Assembly (NCBI RefSeq): GCF_004054195.1
Contig: NZ_SBIW01000006.1
Span: forward strand, 424,816 to 488,815
Origin: Mucilaginibacter gilvus
GTDB taxonomy: Bacteria; Bacteroidota; Bacteroidia; Sphingobacteriales; Sphingobacteriaceae
DNA length: 64,000 nucleotides
Reading direction: 5' to 3'
Positions 52,600 to 61,742 of the stretch are shown here, in pieces. The notes beneath the pieces are model-generated. The model was not told the DNA's origin. It did not search any database and saw only the letters and a list, made by a program, of their open reading frames with translations. Each line of letters opens with the position of its first letter. Within the stretch, counting starts at the first letter, position 1. Position numbers and translations under genes: made by a program.

Positions 52600-53370
52600 A
52601 TGAATACTCAAAATGCAGAATTTTTAAAAAAAAGCCTTTTAAATTTAGGCTTTGGAGACACATTGAACAGCCAGCTTGACAAAGAAATGGCGGCTAAGAC
52701 GCCTGATTTTAAATTAGGCTTGAGCCACGAGTTTAACCAGAAATCTGTCGATTATACCCTTCATTTTAAGGCAGGTGATAATCAGGATATGTATTTTTTT
52801 AATAAATACGATGCCACAGTAAATCACAAGGATGATCCGGCCAAAGACGTCCATCAATCCTTTTTTATTAATAAAGGTAGTGGCATTACTGCCAAAGAAG
52901 CTTTTAATCTAATGGAAGGCAGGGCCGTTCACAAACAGCTTTACAATTTGGAAGGGCAAAAATATCAATCGTGGTTAACGCTTGATGATAAGAACCTAAC
53001 TGAAAACGGCAACAAAAAGATCAAGCATTACCATGAGAACTATGGATATGATATTGACAAGGTTATTGCAGGAAAAGGTATCAAGGAACTGGAAGACCCT
53101 AAAGCTAAAGACGAATTAATGTATTCCTTAAAAAAAGGGAATGCACAGCAGATAACCGTAGGCGGTGAGGACGGTGATAAAAAGTATTTCATTGCCGCCA
53201 ACCCCCAATTCAAGACTGTTGATCTTTATGATCACCAGATGAAGAAAATTAAACGGGAAGAACTGTTGCAGGTTGAACAAAAACCGGTTAGGAACTTAAA
53301 ACAACGCGAGCAGCAAAAGGAGGATGCTCCTGTAAAAAAGCAGTCGCGTAAAGCGAAAATGCACGCTTAA
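52600..53370 (+). CDS. DUF3945-like element protein
   Basis: 256 residues from the ATG at 52600 (an earlier frame start at 52546 overlaps traN and lacks support). Sequence pattern KSVDYTLHFKAGDNQDMYFFNKYDATV, FFINKGSGITAKEAFNLMEGRAVHKQLYNLEGQKYQSWLTLD resembles DUF3945/DUF4099 proteins of Bacteroidetes elements; the C-terminus is Lys/Gln-rich (KQREQQKEDAPVKKQSRK) and may bind nucleic acid. Last gene of the tra operon before a strong terminator. Function unknown. Confidence 0.7.
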   Translation: MNTQNAEFLKKSLLNLGFGDTLNSQLDKEMAAKTPDFKLGLSHEFNQKSVDYTLHFKAGDNQDMYFFNKYDATVNHKDDPAKDVHQSFFINKGSGITAKEAFNLMEGRAVHKQLYNLEGQKYQSWLTLDDKNLTENGNKKIKHYHENYGYDIDKVIAGKGIKELEDPKAKDELMYSLKKGNAQQITVGGEDGDKKYFIAANPQFKTVDLYDHQMKKIKREELLQVEQKPVRNLKQREQQKEDAPVKKQSRKAKMHA

Positions 53371-53380
53371 TCAATTACAT

Positions 53381-53410
53381 AAAAAAGGAGGTCGCAAGAC
53401 CTCCTTTTTT
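53381..53410. terminator. Strong bidirectional terminator of the tra operon
   Basis: AAAAAAGGAGGTC-GCAA-GACCTCCTTTTTT is a perfect 13-bp stem with a GNRA-like tetraloop, ending in a T-run on one strand and bounded by an A-run on the other. Confidence 0.95.
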
Positions 53411-53441
53411 ATTGCTCCAAAAATTGTAAATTTATTCTTTT

Positions 53442-53678
53442 ATGGAAACCAGCCCTACTTTTGAAATTATATTATCCGACATTACTATGGTTGTAACCAG
53501 TCATATCGTAGCGAATGACGAAGTTTTCAGAATTGAATTTTCAGATAAAAGACCGGCATTGGTCGTTCACGAAGCGTTGGGCGGTAATCGCCCATTTTGG
53601 ACATCTATCCCCCAAGGCCGCCAGAAAGAAGCTGAATTTTTTGGTGCAAGAATTGCAGAGTATTTAAAAAACAAATAG
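53442..53678 (+). CDS. Small orphan protein A
   Basis: 78 residues, alpha/beta pattern: FEIILSDITMVVTSHIVANDEVFRIEFSDK, then PALVVHEALGGNRPFWTSIPQG and a helical end KEAEFFGARIAEYLKNK. The pattern of strands, a G-turn with aromatic residue, and a terminal amphipathic helix recurs in the small proteins at 54868 and 59329. It is 3 bases before the SRAP gene. No family recognised. Confidence 0.65.
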   Translation: METSPTFEIILSDITMVVTSHIVANDEVFRIEFSDKRPALVVHEALGGNRPFWTSIPQGRQKEAEFFGARIAEYLKNK

Positions 53679-53680
53679 GT

Positions 53681-54502
53681 ATGTGTTATTACAACGGTCA
53701 AAAAGTTTCAAGAGCAGAGTTCATCAGGTTACTTAACCTTGAACGCTCGGTAAAAAAATATGATTTCCTGAATGTGAAACTACATCATGGGTTTAATTAT
53801 GGAAACGTGGCAGTTTTAAAACGTACTGAAGATGAAACGAATTTCGACATCGTTCAGATGGAATGGGGATTTATACCGCCTTACTGGAAGAACCGGGAAG
53901 AAGTTAAAAAAAACCGGGCGGGTTACGTTGACCCCGTTACCAAAAAATTTGTGCAGTACCTCACCATGAATGCTAAAGCGGAGGAAATGCTTTTCCCCCG
54001 AAAAATGTATCGTGATGCGGCGTTAAAACGCCGCTGCTTAGTACTTTCTACAGGTTTTTTTGAATGGCGTGATATATATCCAAAGAATAAAAGAACGGGT
54101 GAGCCGGTTAAAAAAGCAGTTAAATACCCATACTACATTAGCCTTAAAGAGCACGAATATTTTTATATGGCCGGAATTTGGCAAGCCTGGACAGATCAGG
54201 AAACCGGGGAGCATATAGAAACAGTTTCTGTTGTTACTACCGCAGCGAATGGATTAATGCGGGAAATTCATAATGGCAAACTTAGAATGCCAACCATTTT
54301 AAATGATGAACTGGCTTACGAGTGGATGTTTGGTGATTTGAGTGAAGAACGAATTACCGAAATTGCTTCAACGCAATATTCATCTAAGGAAATGGAATTT
54401 TGTTCTGTTGACAAGAGTTTCAGGGAATCGGAAGAACCCGCGACACCCTTTGAATATAAAGAAGAAGACCTGCCAGCTTTTGAAACTGCATTTGCAGATT
54501 AA
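53681..54502 (+). CDS. SRAP-domain protein (HMCES/YedK-like)
   Basis: 273 residues. Cys2 directly after the start Met (MCYYNGQKVS) is the SRAP nucleophile that cross-links to abasic sites in single-stranded DNA. Other family residues are MNAKAEE (near 105), RCLVLSTGFFEWRD (near 126), and the His in REIHNGKLRMPTIL (near 201). In bacteria this protein accompanies SOS genes. Here it lies upstream of Pol IV and a DnaE-type polymerase, consistent with a damage-response cassette carried by the element. Confidence 0.9.
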   Translation: MCYYNGQKVSRAEFIRLLNLERSVKKYDFLNVKLHHGFNYGNVAVLKRTEDETNFDIVQMEWGFIPPYWKNREEVKKNRAGYVDPVTKKFVQYLTMNAKAEEMLFPRKMYRDAALKRRCLVLSTGFFEWRDIYPKNKRTGEPVKKAVKYPYYISLKEHEYFYMAGIWQAWTDQETGEHIETVSVVTTAANGLMREIHNGKLRMPTILNDELAYEWMFGDLSEERITEIASTQYSSKEMEFCSVDKSFRESEEPATPFEYKEEDLPAFETAFAD

Positions 54503-54589
54503 AATTTTTATGCAATTTTTGCGTGAGTTAACAGATGAACAACTGGAAAAATGGCATATTAAGATATCCATTACATTTACTATAATTCA

Positions 54590-54814
54590 ATGAATAAGAT
54601 CAATTTAACCGCTTACTACGCCACCATCAAAAAGAAAACAGGTAAAACGCCAGCCGACTTTAAGGAACTGGCTATAGCTAAGGGCTATTTCGAGAATGGG
54701 ACACTAAAACCAACGGTGAAACCCGCAGAAGTTATTGCCTGGCTAAAAGCGGATTTTGAATTGGGGCATGGACACGGATTAGCTATTTACCATAGTATGA
54801 AAGATTCCGAATAA
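54590..54814 (+). CDS. DUF4287-like small protein
   Basis: 74 residues: YYATIKKKTGKTPADFKELAIAKGYFENG followed by VKPAEVIAWLKADFELGHGHGLAIYHSMK. The KKTGKTP and WLK-LGHGH patterns are those of DUF4287/DUF5655 small proteins, of unknown function. It lies 87 bases after the SRAP gene on the same strand. Confidence 0.8.
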   Translation: MNKINLTAYYATIKKKTGKTPADFKELAIAKGYFENGTLKPTVKPAEVIAWLKADFELGHGHGLAIYHSMKDSE

Positions 54815-54867
54815 AGTTTTAACCTGGTTTTATCAAGTTGATCTCCCGCTGTTAGGTATTTCAATTC

Positions 54868-55104
54868 TTATAAATAATGGCTTTCTATGGCACATATCAA
54901 TTGATCTACAACTTTTTCATTTAGGTTGTCAGGGTTGCTAAATACCTTGAATGATCCACTATCGGGTTCAAGACTAAGCATTAGTTTTCCATTATCAAAT
55001 ACCTCGAATTTACACGGTCTGTCCGCGCCGTCCGCATAGTCTTGCACTTGGAGCCTCTGCATCCCATGGATATCTACTATTATTTCAAAAGCCTCTGTTT
55101 CCAT
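54868..55104 (-). CDS. Small orphan protein B
   Basis: 78 residues on the opposite strand to its neighbours: FEIIVDIHGMQRLQVQDYADG, then PCKFEVFDNGKLMLSLEPDSGSFKVFSNPDNLNEKVVDQLICAIESHYL. It resembles orphan protein C at 59329 in layout (PC-F-x-G-L-x-G-F-x-D/N-I-x-H). The only minus-strand gene seen in the right part of the element. Confidence 0.65.
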   Translation of the reverse strand: METEAFEIIVDIHGMQRLQVQDYADGADRPCKFEVFDNGKLMLSLEPDSGSFKVFSNPDNLNEKVVDQLICAIESHYL

Positions 55105-55172
55105 ATTCTAATTTACTGATAAACAATACAGGAAAACAAATCTGCAAAATTATTTGTAAACAGTCTATGAAA

Positions 55173-55189
55173 TGCTAATATTTTTAGCA
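55173..55189. promoter_or_regulatory. Inverted repeat before dinB
   Basis: TGCTAA-TATTT-TTAGCA lies 33 bases before the Pol IV start and could be the operator for the polymerase pair. It does not match the classical E. coli LexA box. Confidence 0.45.
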
Positions 55190-55221
55190 TAATTTTATAG
55201 CCCGCAAATGTTTATAGGATA

Positions 55222-56379
55222 ATGAATACAGACCGCCAGATAATTCACATGGATCAAGATGCTTTTTTCGTATCCGTTGAGGTACGAAAAAACCCTGCTT
55301 TAGTGGGTAAACCGGTTATTATCGGCAGCCTGTCAGATCGCGGGGTGGTTGCATCTTGCAGTTATGAAGCACGGAAATTTGGTGTCCATTCGGCCATGCC
55401 TGCGCGTTTGGCTCGCCGTTTATGTCCACACGGTATTTGGATAAGAGGAAGTATGGATGAATATTCCAAAGCTTCACATGAAATTACAGAGATCATTCAG
55501 GGTGAAGTTCCGTTGCTTGAAAAAGCGAGTATTGACGAGCACTACATTGATATGACCGGTATGGACAAACATTACGGTACACTTAAATGCGCCAAAGAAA
55601 TAAGATCAAAAGTGATCAAAGAAACAGGTTTGCCGATTTCTTTTGGCTTATCTGTCAATAAAACCGTTTCGAAAATGGCCACCAACGAGTGTAAACCTAA
55701 TGGTGAATTAAGTATTGAAAAAGGTATTGTTCAGCCGTTTTTGAACCCCCTATCTATTCGGAAGATCCCCGGCTTAGGTGAAAAAACTTTCATCAAGTTA
55801 AGCGATATGGGTATTAAAAAAATTCATACGCTTGCCCAGGTCCATCCTGAATATATGACAAGTATTTTAGGAAAAAACGGGCTTTGGCTTTTACAAAAAG
55901 CCAAGGGAATTGATGAATCACCGGTTATCCCTTATCATGAACAAAAAACCATTGGTACACAATGTACCTTCAAACAGGATAGCATTGATGTTGAAACGAT
56001 CAATCATCTGTTAACTTCCATGGTGATGGAGCTGGCTTTTGAACTAAGACAAAAGAAAAAGCAGACTGCCTGTATAACGGTTACCGTTCGCTATTCCACA
56101 TTTGAGGATGTAACCAAACAAATGCGCATTCCTTACACAGCTTTGGACGGCGTATTAATTACGAAGACTAAGGAATTGTTTAAACAGCTCTATCAAAAAC
56201 GGATTCTGATCCGTTTGGTCGGCGTTCGCCTGTCCAACCTCGTGAGCGGCTTTGAACAAATTGATCTGTACAGTGAGTCCGAAGAACAATACAGTCTTTG
56301 CCAGGCAATGGACAAGATACGAAGACGTTTCGGCCCGGATTCTATTAAACTGGCTTCTGGTATCGATCTAAATTTATAG
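55222..56379 (+). CDS. dinB: DNA polymerase IV (Y family)
   Basis: 385 residues. Catalytic carboxylates: Asp in HMDQDAFFVSVE (residues about 11 and 13) and the SIDEHYIDM motif near 110 (Asp/Glu). The helix-hairpin-helix thumb lies near 185 (IPGLGEKTFIKLSDMGI), and the little finger is at the C-terminus. A translesion polymerase that bypasses lesions with low fidelity. Two bases separate it from the DnaE gene, so the two are co-transcribed. Confidence 0.95.
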   Translation: MNTDRQIIHMDQDAFFVSVEVRKNPALVGKPVIIGSLSDRGVVASCSYEARKFGVHSAMPARLARRLCPHGIWIRGSMDEYSKASHEITEIIQGEVPLLEKASIDEHYIDMTGMDKHYGTLKCAKEIRSKVIKETGLPISFGLSVNKTVSKMATNECKPNGELSIEKGIVQPFLNPLSIRKIPGLGEKTFIKLSDMGIKKIHTLAQVHPEYMTSILGKNGLWLLQKAKGIDESPVIPYHEQKTIGTQCTFKQDSIDVETINHLLTSMVMELAFELRQKKKQTACITVTVRYSTFEDVTKQMRIPYTALDGVLITKTKELFKQLYQKRILIRLVGVRLSNLVSGFEQIDLYSESEEQYSLCQAMDKIRRRFGPDSIKLASGIDLNL

Positions 56380-56381
56380 CC

Positions 56382-59324
56382 ATGTATCTAAACGTCCATT
56401 CACAATATAGCCTGCGCTACGGCACGATGCCCATACCAAAACTGGTTGAGGAAGCCGCAGCGCGTGGTATTACCCAAATGGTACTCACAGATATTAATAA
56501 CTCCACGGGTATCATGGAGTTCATGCGGGAATGTGATGAAAAAGCAGTTAAACCCATCGGTGGCATAGAATTTCGCAGGGATAAGCATTTGCTTTATATA
56601 GGGATAGCACAGAATCGGGAGGGTATGAAAGAACTCAACGACTTTCTGACTGAACATAATTTGGAAAAGAAGCCGTTACCTGTTATCGCACCGGCATTTA
56701 AGTATGCGTTTACTATTTATGCTTATGGACACCAGGCGGAATTAAAAAAAAATGAATATTTAGGTATCCGCTTCGATCAGCTTAACCAATTATTTAACAA
56801 AGACTTGTTAGCCCTGAAAGACAAACTGGTGGCGTTGCAGCCGGTTTTTGTATTGGATAAAATTGAATACCGCCTCCACGAATATTTGAGAGGGATTGAT
56901 CTCAATGCGTTGCTAACTTTGGTAAAGCCGGAGGATAAATGTACCCCAACGGATATGTTCCTGCCACCGGGACAACTGGAGGCCAAATTTTCACGGTACG
57001 CTTTTATTTTAGATAATACCCGCAAACTGATGAACAGTTGCATCATGGATTATCCTAAAGGCCGGATCAATCTTAATCGCAGGACTTTTACAGGCAATAA
57101 AAAAAACGATAAGGAACTACTGGAAAAACTGGCAATGAGCGGTATGGAGTACCGTTATGGCAAAAGTAATAAAGAAGCACTCAAAAAAGTCAAACATGAA
57201 CTGAAAGTAATTTATGAACTGGACTTTTGCGCCTATTTTTTGATCACCTGGGATATTATTCGGTATTCATCATCACAGGGATATTATCATGTTGGCCGTG
57301 GATCAGGTGCGAACAGCATTGTCGCTTATTGCCTTAAAATAACAGACGTTGATCCCATAGAATTGAACCTTTATTTTGAACGCTTCTTAAACGCTCAGCG
57401 TACATCACCCCCTGATTTCGATATAGATTATTCCTGGGATGAACGGGAAGATGTGCAGGATTATATTTTTAAAAGGTACGGAAGTCAACATACTGCTTTA
57501 TTAGGTACGATGTCAACTTTTAAAGACCGGAGTATTATACGGGAAATTGGTAAGGTTATGGGTTTGCCTAAATCGGAGATCGACGGTTTTACAGATCAGA
57601 CACGGGCAGCGGTTAACCGTAACAATGCCACCTTTAAAAAAATCACAGCTATCTATGAGCGTATGGCGAATATGCCTAATCAACGCTCCATTCATGCCGG
57701 AGGGGTGCTGATTTCGGAAGACCCGATAACCTATTACACCGCGCTTGACCTGCCACCTAAAGGCATGGCTACTGTCCAGTGGGATATGTACGAAGCGGAG
57801 AAAATAGGTTTTGATAAATATGATATTTTAAGCCAGCGGGGTATCGGGCATATTAAAATGGCAGTCAAATTAGTTGAAGAAAACCAACAACGTAAAATTG
57901 ATATTCACCAGGTCAAGCTTTTTATGAAAGACCCGGTAGTTAATGCACAACTACGAACCGGTAATACCATCGGCTGCTTTTATATCGAATCACCTGCCAT
58001 GCGCCAGTTGATCAGAAAACTCAATTGCGACAATTACCTCGTGTTGGTTGCGGCCAGTTCAATTATCCGCCCCGGTGTAGCGAGTTCGGGAATGATGGGC
58101 GCTTATATCAAATACCATCATGCACCTGAAACAGTCAATTATCTTCACCCGGTTATGGAAGACCAGTTGAAAGAAACTTATGGGGTAATGGTTTATCAGG
58201 AGGATGTGATTAAAATATGTATTCACTTCGCAGGTATGGACGGTACAGATGCAGATATTCTAAGAAGGGGAATGAGCGGAAAATATCGTTCAAAAAAAGA
58301 GTTTGACCGTTTGGTCGAACGTTTTTTTGAAGAAGCAAAAAAACTGGGCAGGCCCGATGATGTAGTAGCCGAAGTTTGGCGGCAGGTATCATCATTTGCC
58401 GGCTACAGCTTTTCAAAGGCGCACTCGGCCAGTTTTGCGGTAGAAAGCTATCAGAGTTTGTTTTTAAAAACGTACTACCCCAAAGAATTTATGGTAGCCG
58501 TTTTGAATAATTACGGAGGATTTTATAATCGTGCGCTTTATGTTCATGAACTCCAAAAATCTGGCGCTAATGTCCATCTACCGTGTGTAAACCATAGTGA
58601 TAGTATTGTTAATATTATGGGCAGTGATGTTTACCTGGGCTTTGTCGGTGTTCATGGGTTAACTGATACTTTTATTACATCAATACCCGAGGAACGGCAG
58701 GAAAATGGCCTTTATCTAAGTTTGGAAGACCTGGTTAAAAGAACAGGTTTAGGATTGGAGCAGGCTATTATATTGATACGGGTAGGTGCACTGCGTTTTA
58801 CAGGCAAAAATAAAAAGGAATTGCTTTGGGAGGTTCATCTGCTAATGGGTGCCAAAGTCAGAGTAACCAATGACAACGAGTTGTTTAAACTGGAAGCAAA
58901 AAATTATAGCCTGCCGGTATTGGTAAATACTGATCTGGAAAATGCTTACCACGAACTCGAAATTTTAGGCTTTTCATTGAGTATATCCATGTTCGATCTG
59001 CTGGAAACTGATTACCGGGGCGAATTATCTGCAAATGATTTGATTAATCACATCGGGCAGATGGTCAGAATGGTAGGCCTTTATGTTTGCGAAAAAACTG
59101 TCCATACTAAAACCGGTAAGAATATGTGGTTTGGGACTTTTTTAGATGCAGAAGGCAATTTTTTTGATACCGTACATTTTCCAAATTCAACACCCGCTTA
59201 TCCCTTCAGAGGAGCAGGTTGCTACTTAATGTTTGGTAAGGTAGTGCAGGAATTTGGCTTCGCGAGCATTGAGGTTTTAAAGTTTGCTAAACTTCCGATT
59301 TTGGCTAATCCGGTTATGGAATAA
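56382..59324 (+). CDS. dnaE2: DnaE-type DNA polymerase III alpha subunit (DnaE2/ImuC-like)
   Basis: 980 residues, shorter than a replicative DnaE (about 1150 or more). N-terminal PHP domain (LNVHSQYSLRYGTMPI, VLTDINNSTGIMEF). Palm domain with catalytic Asp pair in PPDFDIDYSWDERE near residue 345 and third Asp in FDKYDILSQRGIGHIK near 484; GRGSGANSIVAYCL and FSKAHSASFAVESY are conserved. The final beta-binding and OB region is reduced. The pairing with a Y-family polymerase recalls ImuB-DnaE2 mutasomes, although ImuA/ImuB are absent and the partner is Pol IV-like. It should permit mutagenic repair. Confidence 0.9.
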   Translation: MYLNVHSQYSLRYGTMPIPKLVEEAAARGITQMVLTDINNSTGIMEFMRECDEKAVKPIGGIEFRRDKHLLYIGIAQNREGMKELNDFLTEHNLEKKPLPVIAPAFKYAFTIYAYGHQAELKKNEYLGIRFDQLNQLFNKDLLALKDKLVALQPVFVLDKIEYRLHEYLRGIDLNALLTLVKPEDKCTPTDMFLPPGQLEAKFSRYAFILDNTRKLMNSCIMDYPKGRINLNRRTFTGNKKNDKELLEKLAMSGMEYRYGKSNKEALKKVKHELKVIYELDFCAYFLITWDIIRYSSSQGYYHVGRGSGANSIVAYCLKITDVDPIELNLYFERFLNAQRTSPPDFDIDYSWDEREDVQDYIFKRYGSQHTALLGTMSTFKDRSIIREIGKVMGLPKSEIDGFTDQTRAAVNRNNATFKKITAIYERMANMPNQRSIHAGGVLISEDPITYYTALDLPPKGMATVQWDMYEAEKIGFDKYDILSQRGIGHIKMAVKLVEENQQRKIDIHQVKLFMKDPVVNAQLRTGNTIGCFYIESPAMRQLIRKLNCDNYLVLVAASSIIRPGVASSGMMGAYIKYHHAPETVNYLHPVMEDQLKETYGVMVYQEDVIKICIHFAGMDGTDADILRRGMSGKYRSKKEFDRLVERFFEEAKKLGRPDDVVAEVWRQVSSFAGYSFSKAHSASFAVESYQSLFLKTYYPKEFMVAVLNNYGGFYNRALYVHELQKSGANVHLPCVNHSDSIVNIMGSDVYLGFVGVHGLTDTFITSIPEERQENGLYLSLEDLVKRTGLGLEQAIILIRVGALRFTGKNKKELLWEVHLLMGAKVRVTNDNELFKLEAKNYSLPVLVNTDLENAYHELEILGFSLSISMFDLLETDYRGELSANDLINHIGQMVRMVGLYVCEKTVHTKTGKNMWFGTFLDAEGNFFDTVHFPNSTPAYPFRGAGCYLMFGKVVQEFGFASIEVLKFAKLPILANPVME

Positions 59325-59328
59325 ATTA

Positions 59329-59568
59329 ATGGTTATGGATAGGTTTCAAATACAATGTATATTATCTACAGGACAGGCCGACTTGCAGTTGGATATAAAG
59401 AAAATGCCAGGTGAAAAAGGGCCTTGTTTCATGATAACAGAAAAAGGGTTGTTCAAAGGTTATTTGGCAAGCCAAAAGAACGGCGTGTTTAAAATTATTG
59501 GGGAGGCAAGCTATAACGACCATGATATTAGTTTGATCGCCCACCAAATTGCACACGTACATAGATAA
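59329..59568 (+). CDS. Small orphan protein C
   Basis: 79 residues starting four bases after dnaE2 (a Met at 59335 is equally possible). FQIQCILSTGQADLQLDI, then GPCFMITEKGLFKGYLASQKNGVFKIIGEASYNDHDISLIAHQIAHVHR. Similar to orphan protein B in layout. Likely translationally linked to dnaE2. Unknown function. Confidence 0.65.
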   Translation: MVMDRFQIQCILSTGQADLQLDIKKMPGEKGPCFMITEKGLFKGYLASQKNGVFKIIGEASYNDHDISLIAHQIAHVHR

Positions 59569-59693
59569 CAGAATTCGGGCTGTCCCTGCGGCCGCGCTTT
59601 ACACTATATCTTTCCTGGCGAAAAGGATGCCGTTCTAATCACTGACAGATGAACATGTAAAAGTTCCGGGCCTAAAAAATTCAATTTAAGATC

Positions 59694-59747
59694 AATCATA
59701 AGATTTATAAATTATGATTACGTCACCTATTATTTAAAATTATGATT
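59694..59747. promoter_or_regulatory. AT-rich inverted and direct repeats before the PAS kinase
   Basis: AATCATAA at 59694 and TTATGATT at 59712 form an inverted repeat, and AAATTATGATT occurs twice (59709 and 59737) as direct repeats. They lie 50-100 bases before the kinase start in a 227-base gap with no gene. Confidence 0.4.
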
Positions 59748-59795
59748 TTCGATCTAATCCTTTATTTTTACCTATCTAAATAGCTATTTTAAACA

Positions 59796-61742
59796 ATGAC
59801 AAATGCTGATTACCATTTTTTAAAGGGTGGCGATGAAATGGGAGAGTTGATCCGATCAATAGATTGGTCAAAAACACCTATTGGCCCGGTTGATCAATGG
59901 CCTCAAAGCCTACGGCTGGCTACCAGCATTATGCTTTCAACACCTTTCCCAATGTACATAGCCTGGGGGAAGGAATATATACAACTTTACAATGATGGCT
60001 ACCGGCCAATACTTGGGTCAACAAAACATCCACAGGCTATGGGTATCAGCACCCGCGAAACATTTGCTGAAATATGGCATATTATCGCTTCTATGTTTGA
60101 TGGCGTAATGGAAGGCACTGCGGTAGGTTTCCCCAATTTTATGCTACCGCTTGACCGGAATGGGTATGTGGAAGAATGTTTTTTTGATTTCTCCTACAGC
60201 CCGATATATAATGACGACGAAACGGTAGGAGGCGTTTTGGTAACAGTTATAGAGACGACCGAAAACTTAAAAAACATTCAAAAACTTAAAGAAAGTAACG
60301 TTGCCTTAAAACGTAGTGAGGAAAACTTGCGTAACCTGATAAGCCATGCCCCGGTAGCTATGGCCGTTTTTAGAGGCCCTGATTATGTAATAGAGATCGT
60401 TAATCAAAAAGTGCTTGAGCTATGGGGTAAAACCTACGAACAGGTGATCAATAAACCGGTATTTGAGGGTTTGCCCGAAGTAATAGGACAAGGTATTGAT
60501 GTGTTGTTAAGTAATGTATTTTCAACCGGTGAACGTTTTATTGCTAATGAACTACCAGTTAATCTATTCAGAAATGGAGAACTACAACTGGTTTATTTAA
60601 ATTTTGTGTACGAAGCACTAAAAGACAGCGACGATAAAATTTATGGCATTGCTGCGGTCGCGGTTGAAGTAACAGAACAGGTTAACGCAAGGCAAAACGT
60701 TGAGGAAGCCGAAGAACGGGCGAGGTTAGCTATTGAAGCGGCTAAAATTGGTACGTTTGACTACAATTTCCTTGATGACACCGTTGTAACCTCGCCGCGT
60801 TTTGATGAGATTATGGGAATAGATAATACGTCAGACCATAGTCAATATTTAGCTGCCATTCATCCGCAGGATCTTATGGTACGTGATAAAGCCTTTGAAA
60901 AAGCCTATAATACCGGCCAGTTATTTTATAAAGCGAGGGTCGAAAAAGGCAATGAAACCCGATGGGTGCAAGCAGAGGGAAAAGTATACTACGATGACGA
61001 AAATAAGCCATCAAGACTATTAGGCACATTGCTCGATATAACCGAACAAAAATCGGATGAAATGCGAAAAAATGACTTTATTGGGATGGTCAGTCATGAA
61101 CTTAAAACGCCGCTAACGTCACTTACAGCCATTATACAGCTGGCCAATGCCAAGCTAAAAATTAGTGACGATAGCTTTCTTTCCGGCGCGATGGAAAAGG
61201 CAAACACACAGGTCAAAAAAATGACCGCTATGATCAATGGATTTTTAAATATTTCTCGTTTAGAATCCAGTAAAATTCAGATCGACAGGCAGGAAATAAA
61301 TCTGGAGCATTTGTTGGAAGAAACGATCAGTGAAATTGAATTAACAGTTTCCAGCCACGAAATCCATTTTGAGCCTTGTAATCCAATAATGGTAAGCGCA
61401 GATAATGACAAAATATCTTCTGTGATCTCGAATTTAATCAGTAATGCTGTAAAATATTCTCCTAAAGGGAAAGTAATTGAGGTGAAATGTTTAGTAGTTG
61501 ATAACAACGCTCAGGTAAGCGTCCGGGACGAAGGAATGGGCATTGATGAGGCTGATATAGATAAATTATTTGAACGTTACTATCGCGTGGAAAGTGATCA
61601 CACGAGGAACATTTCAGGTTTCGGAATCGGGTTATATTTAAGCGCAGAGATCATTCAGCGGCATGATGGAAAAATATGGGCTGAAAGTGAAATTGGAAAG
61701 GGTTCTACTTTCTATTTTAGCTTGCCGCTGACACGTGATTAA
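59796..61742 (+). CDS. PAS-containing sensor histidine kinase
   Basis: 648 residues, soluble. Residues 1-150 contain the common PAS-like leader GDEMGELIRSIDWSKTPIGPVDQWPQSLR. Further PAS/PAC modules follow at about 175-295 and 300-420 (ARLAIEAAKIGTFDYNFLDD). HisKA has FIGMVSHELKTPLTSL (His about 435), HATPase has NLISNAVKYSP and SGFGIGLYLSAEI. No response regulator is adjacent. In CTnDOT a kinase/regulator pair (RteA/RteB) controls RteC; this kinase may be the element's own sensor, though its regulator is not visible. Confidence 0.92.
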   Translation: MTNADYHFLKGGDEMGELIRSIDWSKTPIGPVDQWPQSLRLATSIMLSTPFPMYIAWGKEYIQLYNDGYRPILGSTKHPQAMGISTRETFAEIWHIIASMFDGVMEGTAVGFPNFMLPLDRNGYVEECFFDFSYSPIYNDDETVGGVLVTVIETTENLKNIQKLKESNVALKRSEENLRNLISHAPVAMAVFRGPDYVIEIVNQKVLELWGKTYEQVINKPVFEGLPEVIGQGIDVLLSNVFSTGERFIANELPVNLFRNGELQLVYLNFVYEALKDSDDKIYGIAAVAVEVTEQVNARQNVEEAEERARLAIEAAKIGTFDYNFLDDTVVTSPRFDEIMGIDNTSDHSQYLAAIHPQDLMVRDKAFEKAYNTGQLFYKARVEKGNETRWVQAEGKVYYDDENKPSRLLGTLLDITEQKSDEMRKNDFIGMVSHELKTPLTSLTAIIQLANAKLKISDDSFLSGAMEKANTQVKKMTAMINGFLNISRLESSKIQIDRQEINLEHLLEETISEIELTVSSHEIHFEPCNPIMVSADNDKISSVISNLISNAVKYSPKGKVIEVKCLVVDNNAQVSVRDEGMGIDEADIDKLFERYYRVESDHTRNISGFGIGLYLSAEIIQRHDGKIWAESEIGKGSTFYFSLPLTRD

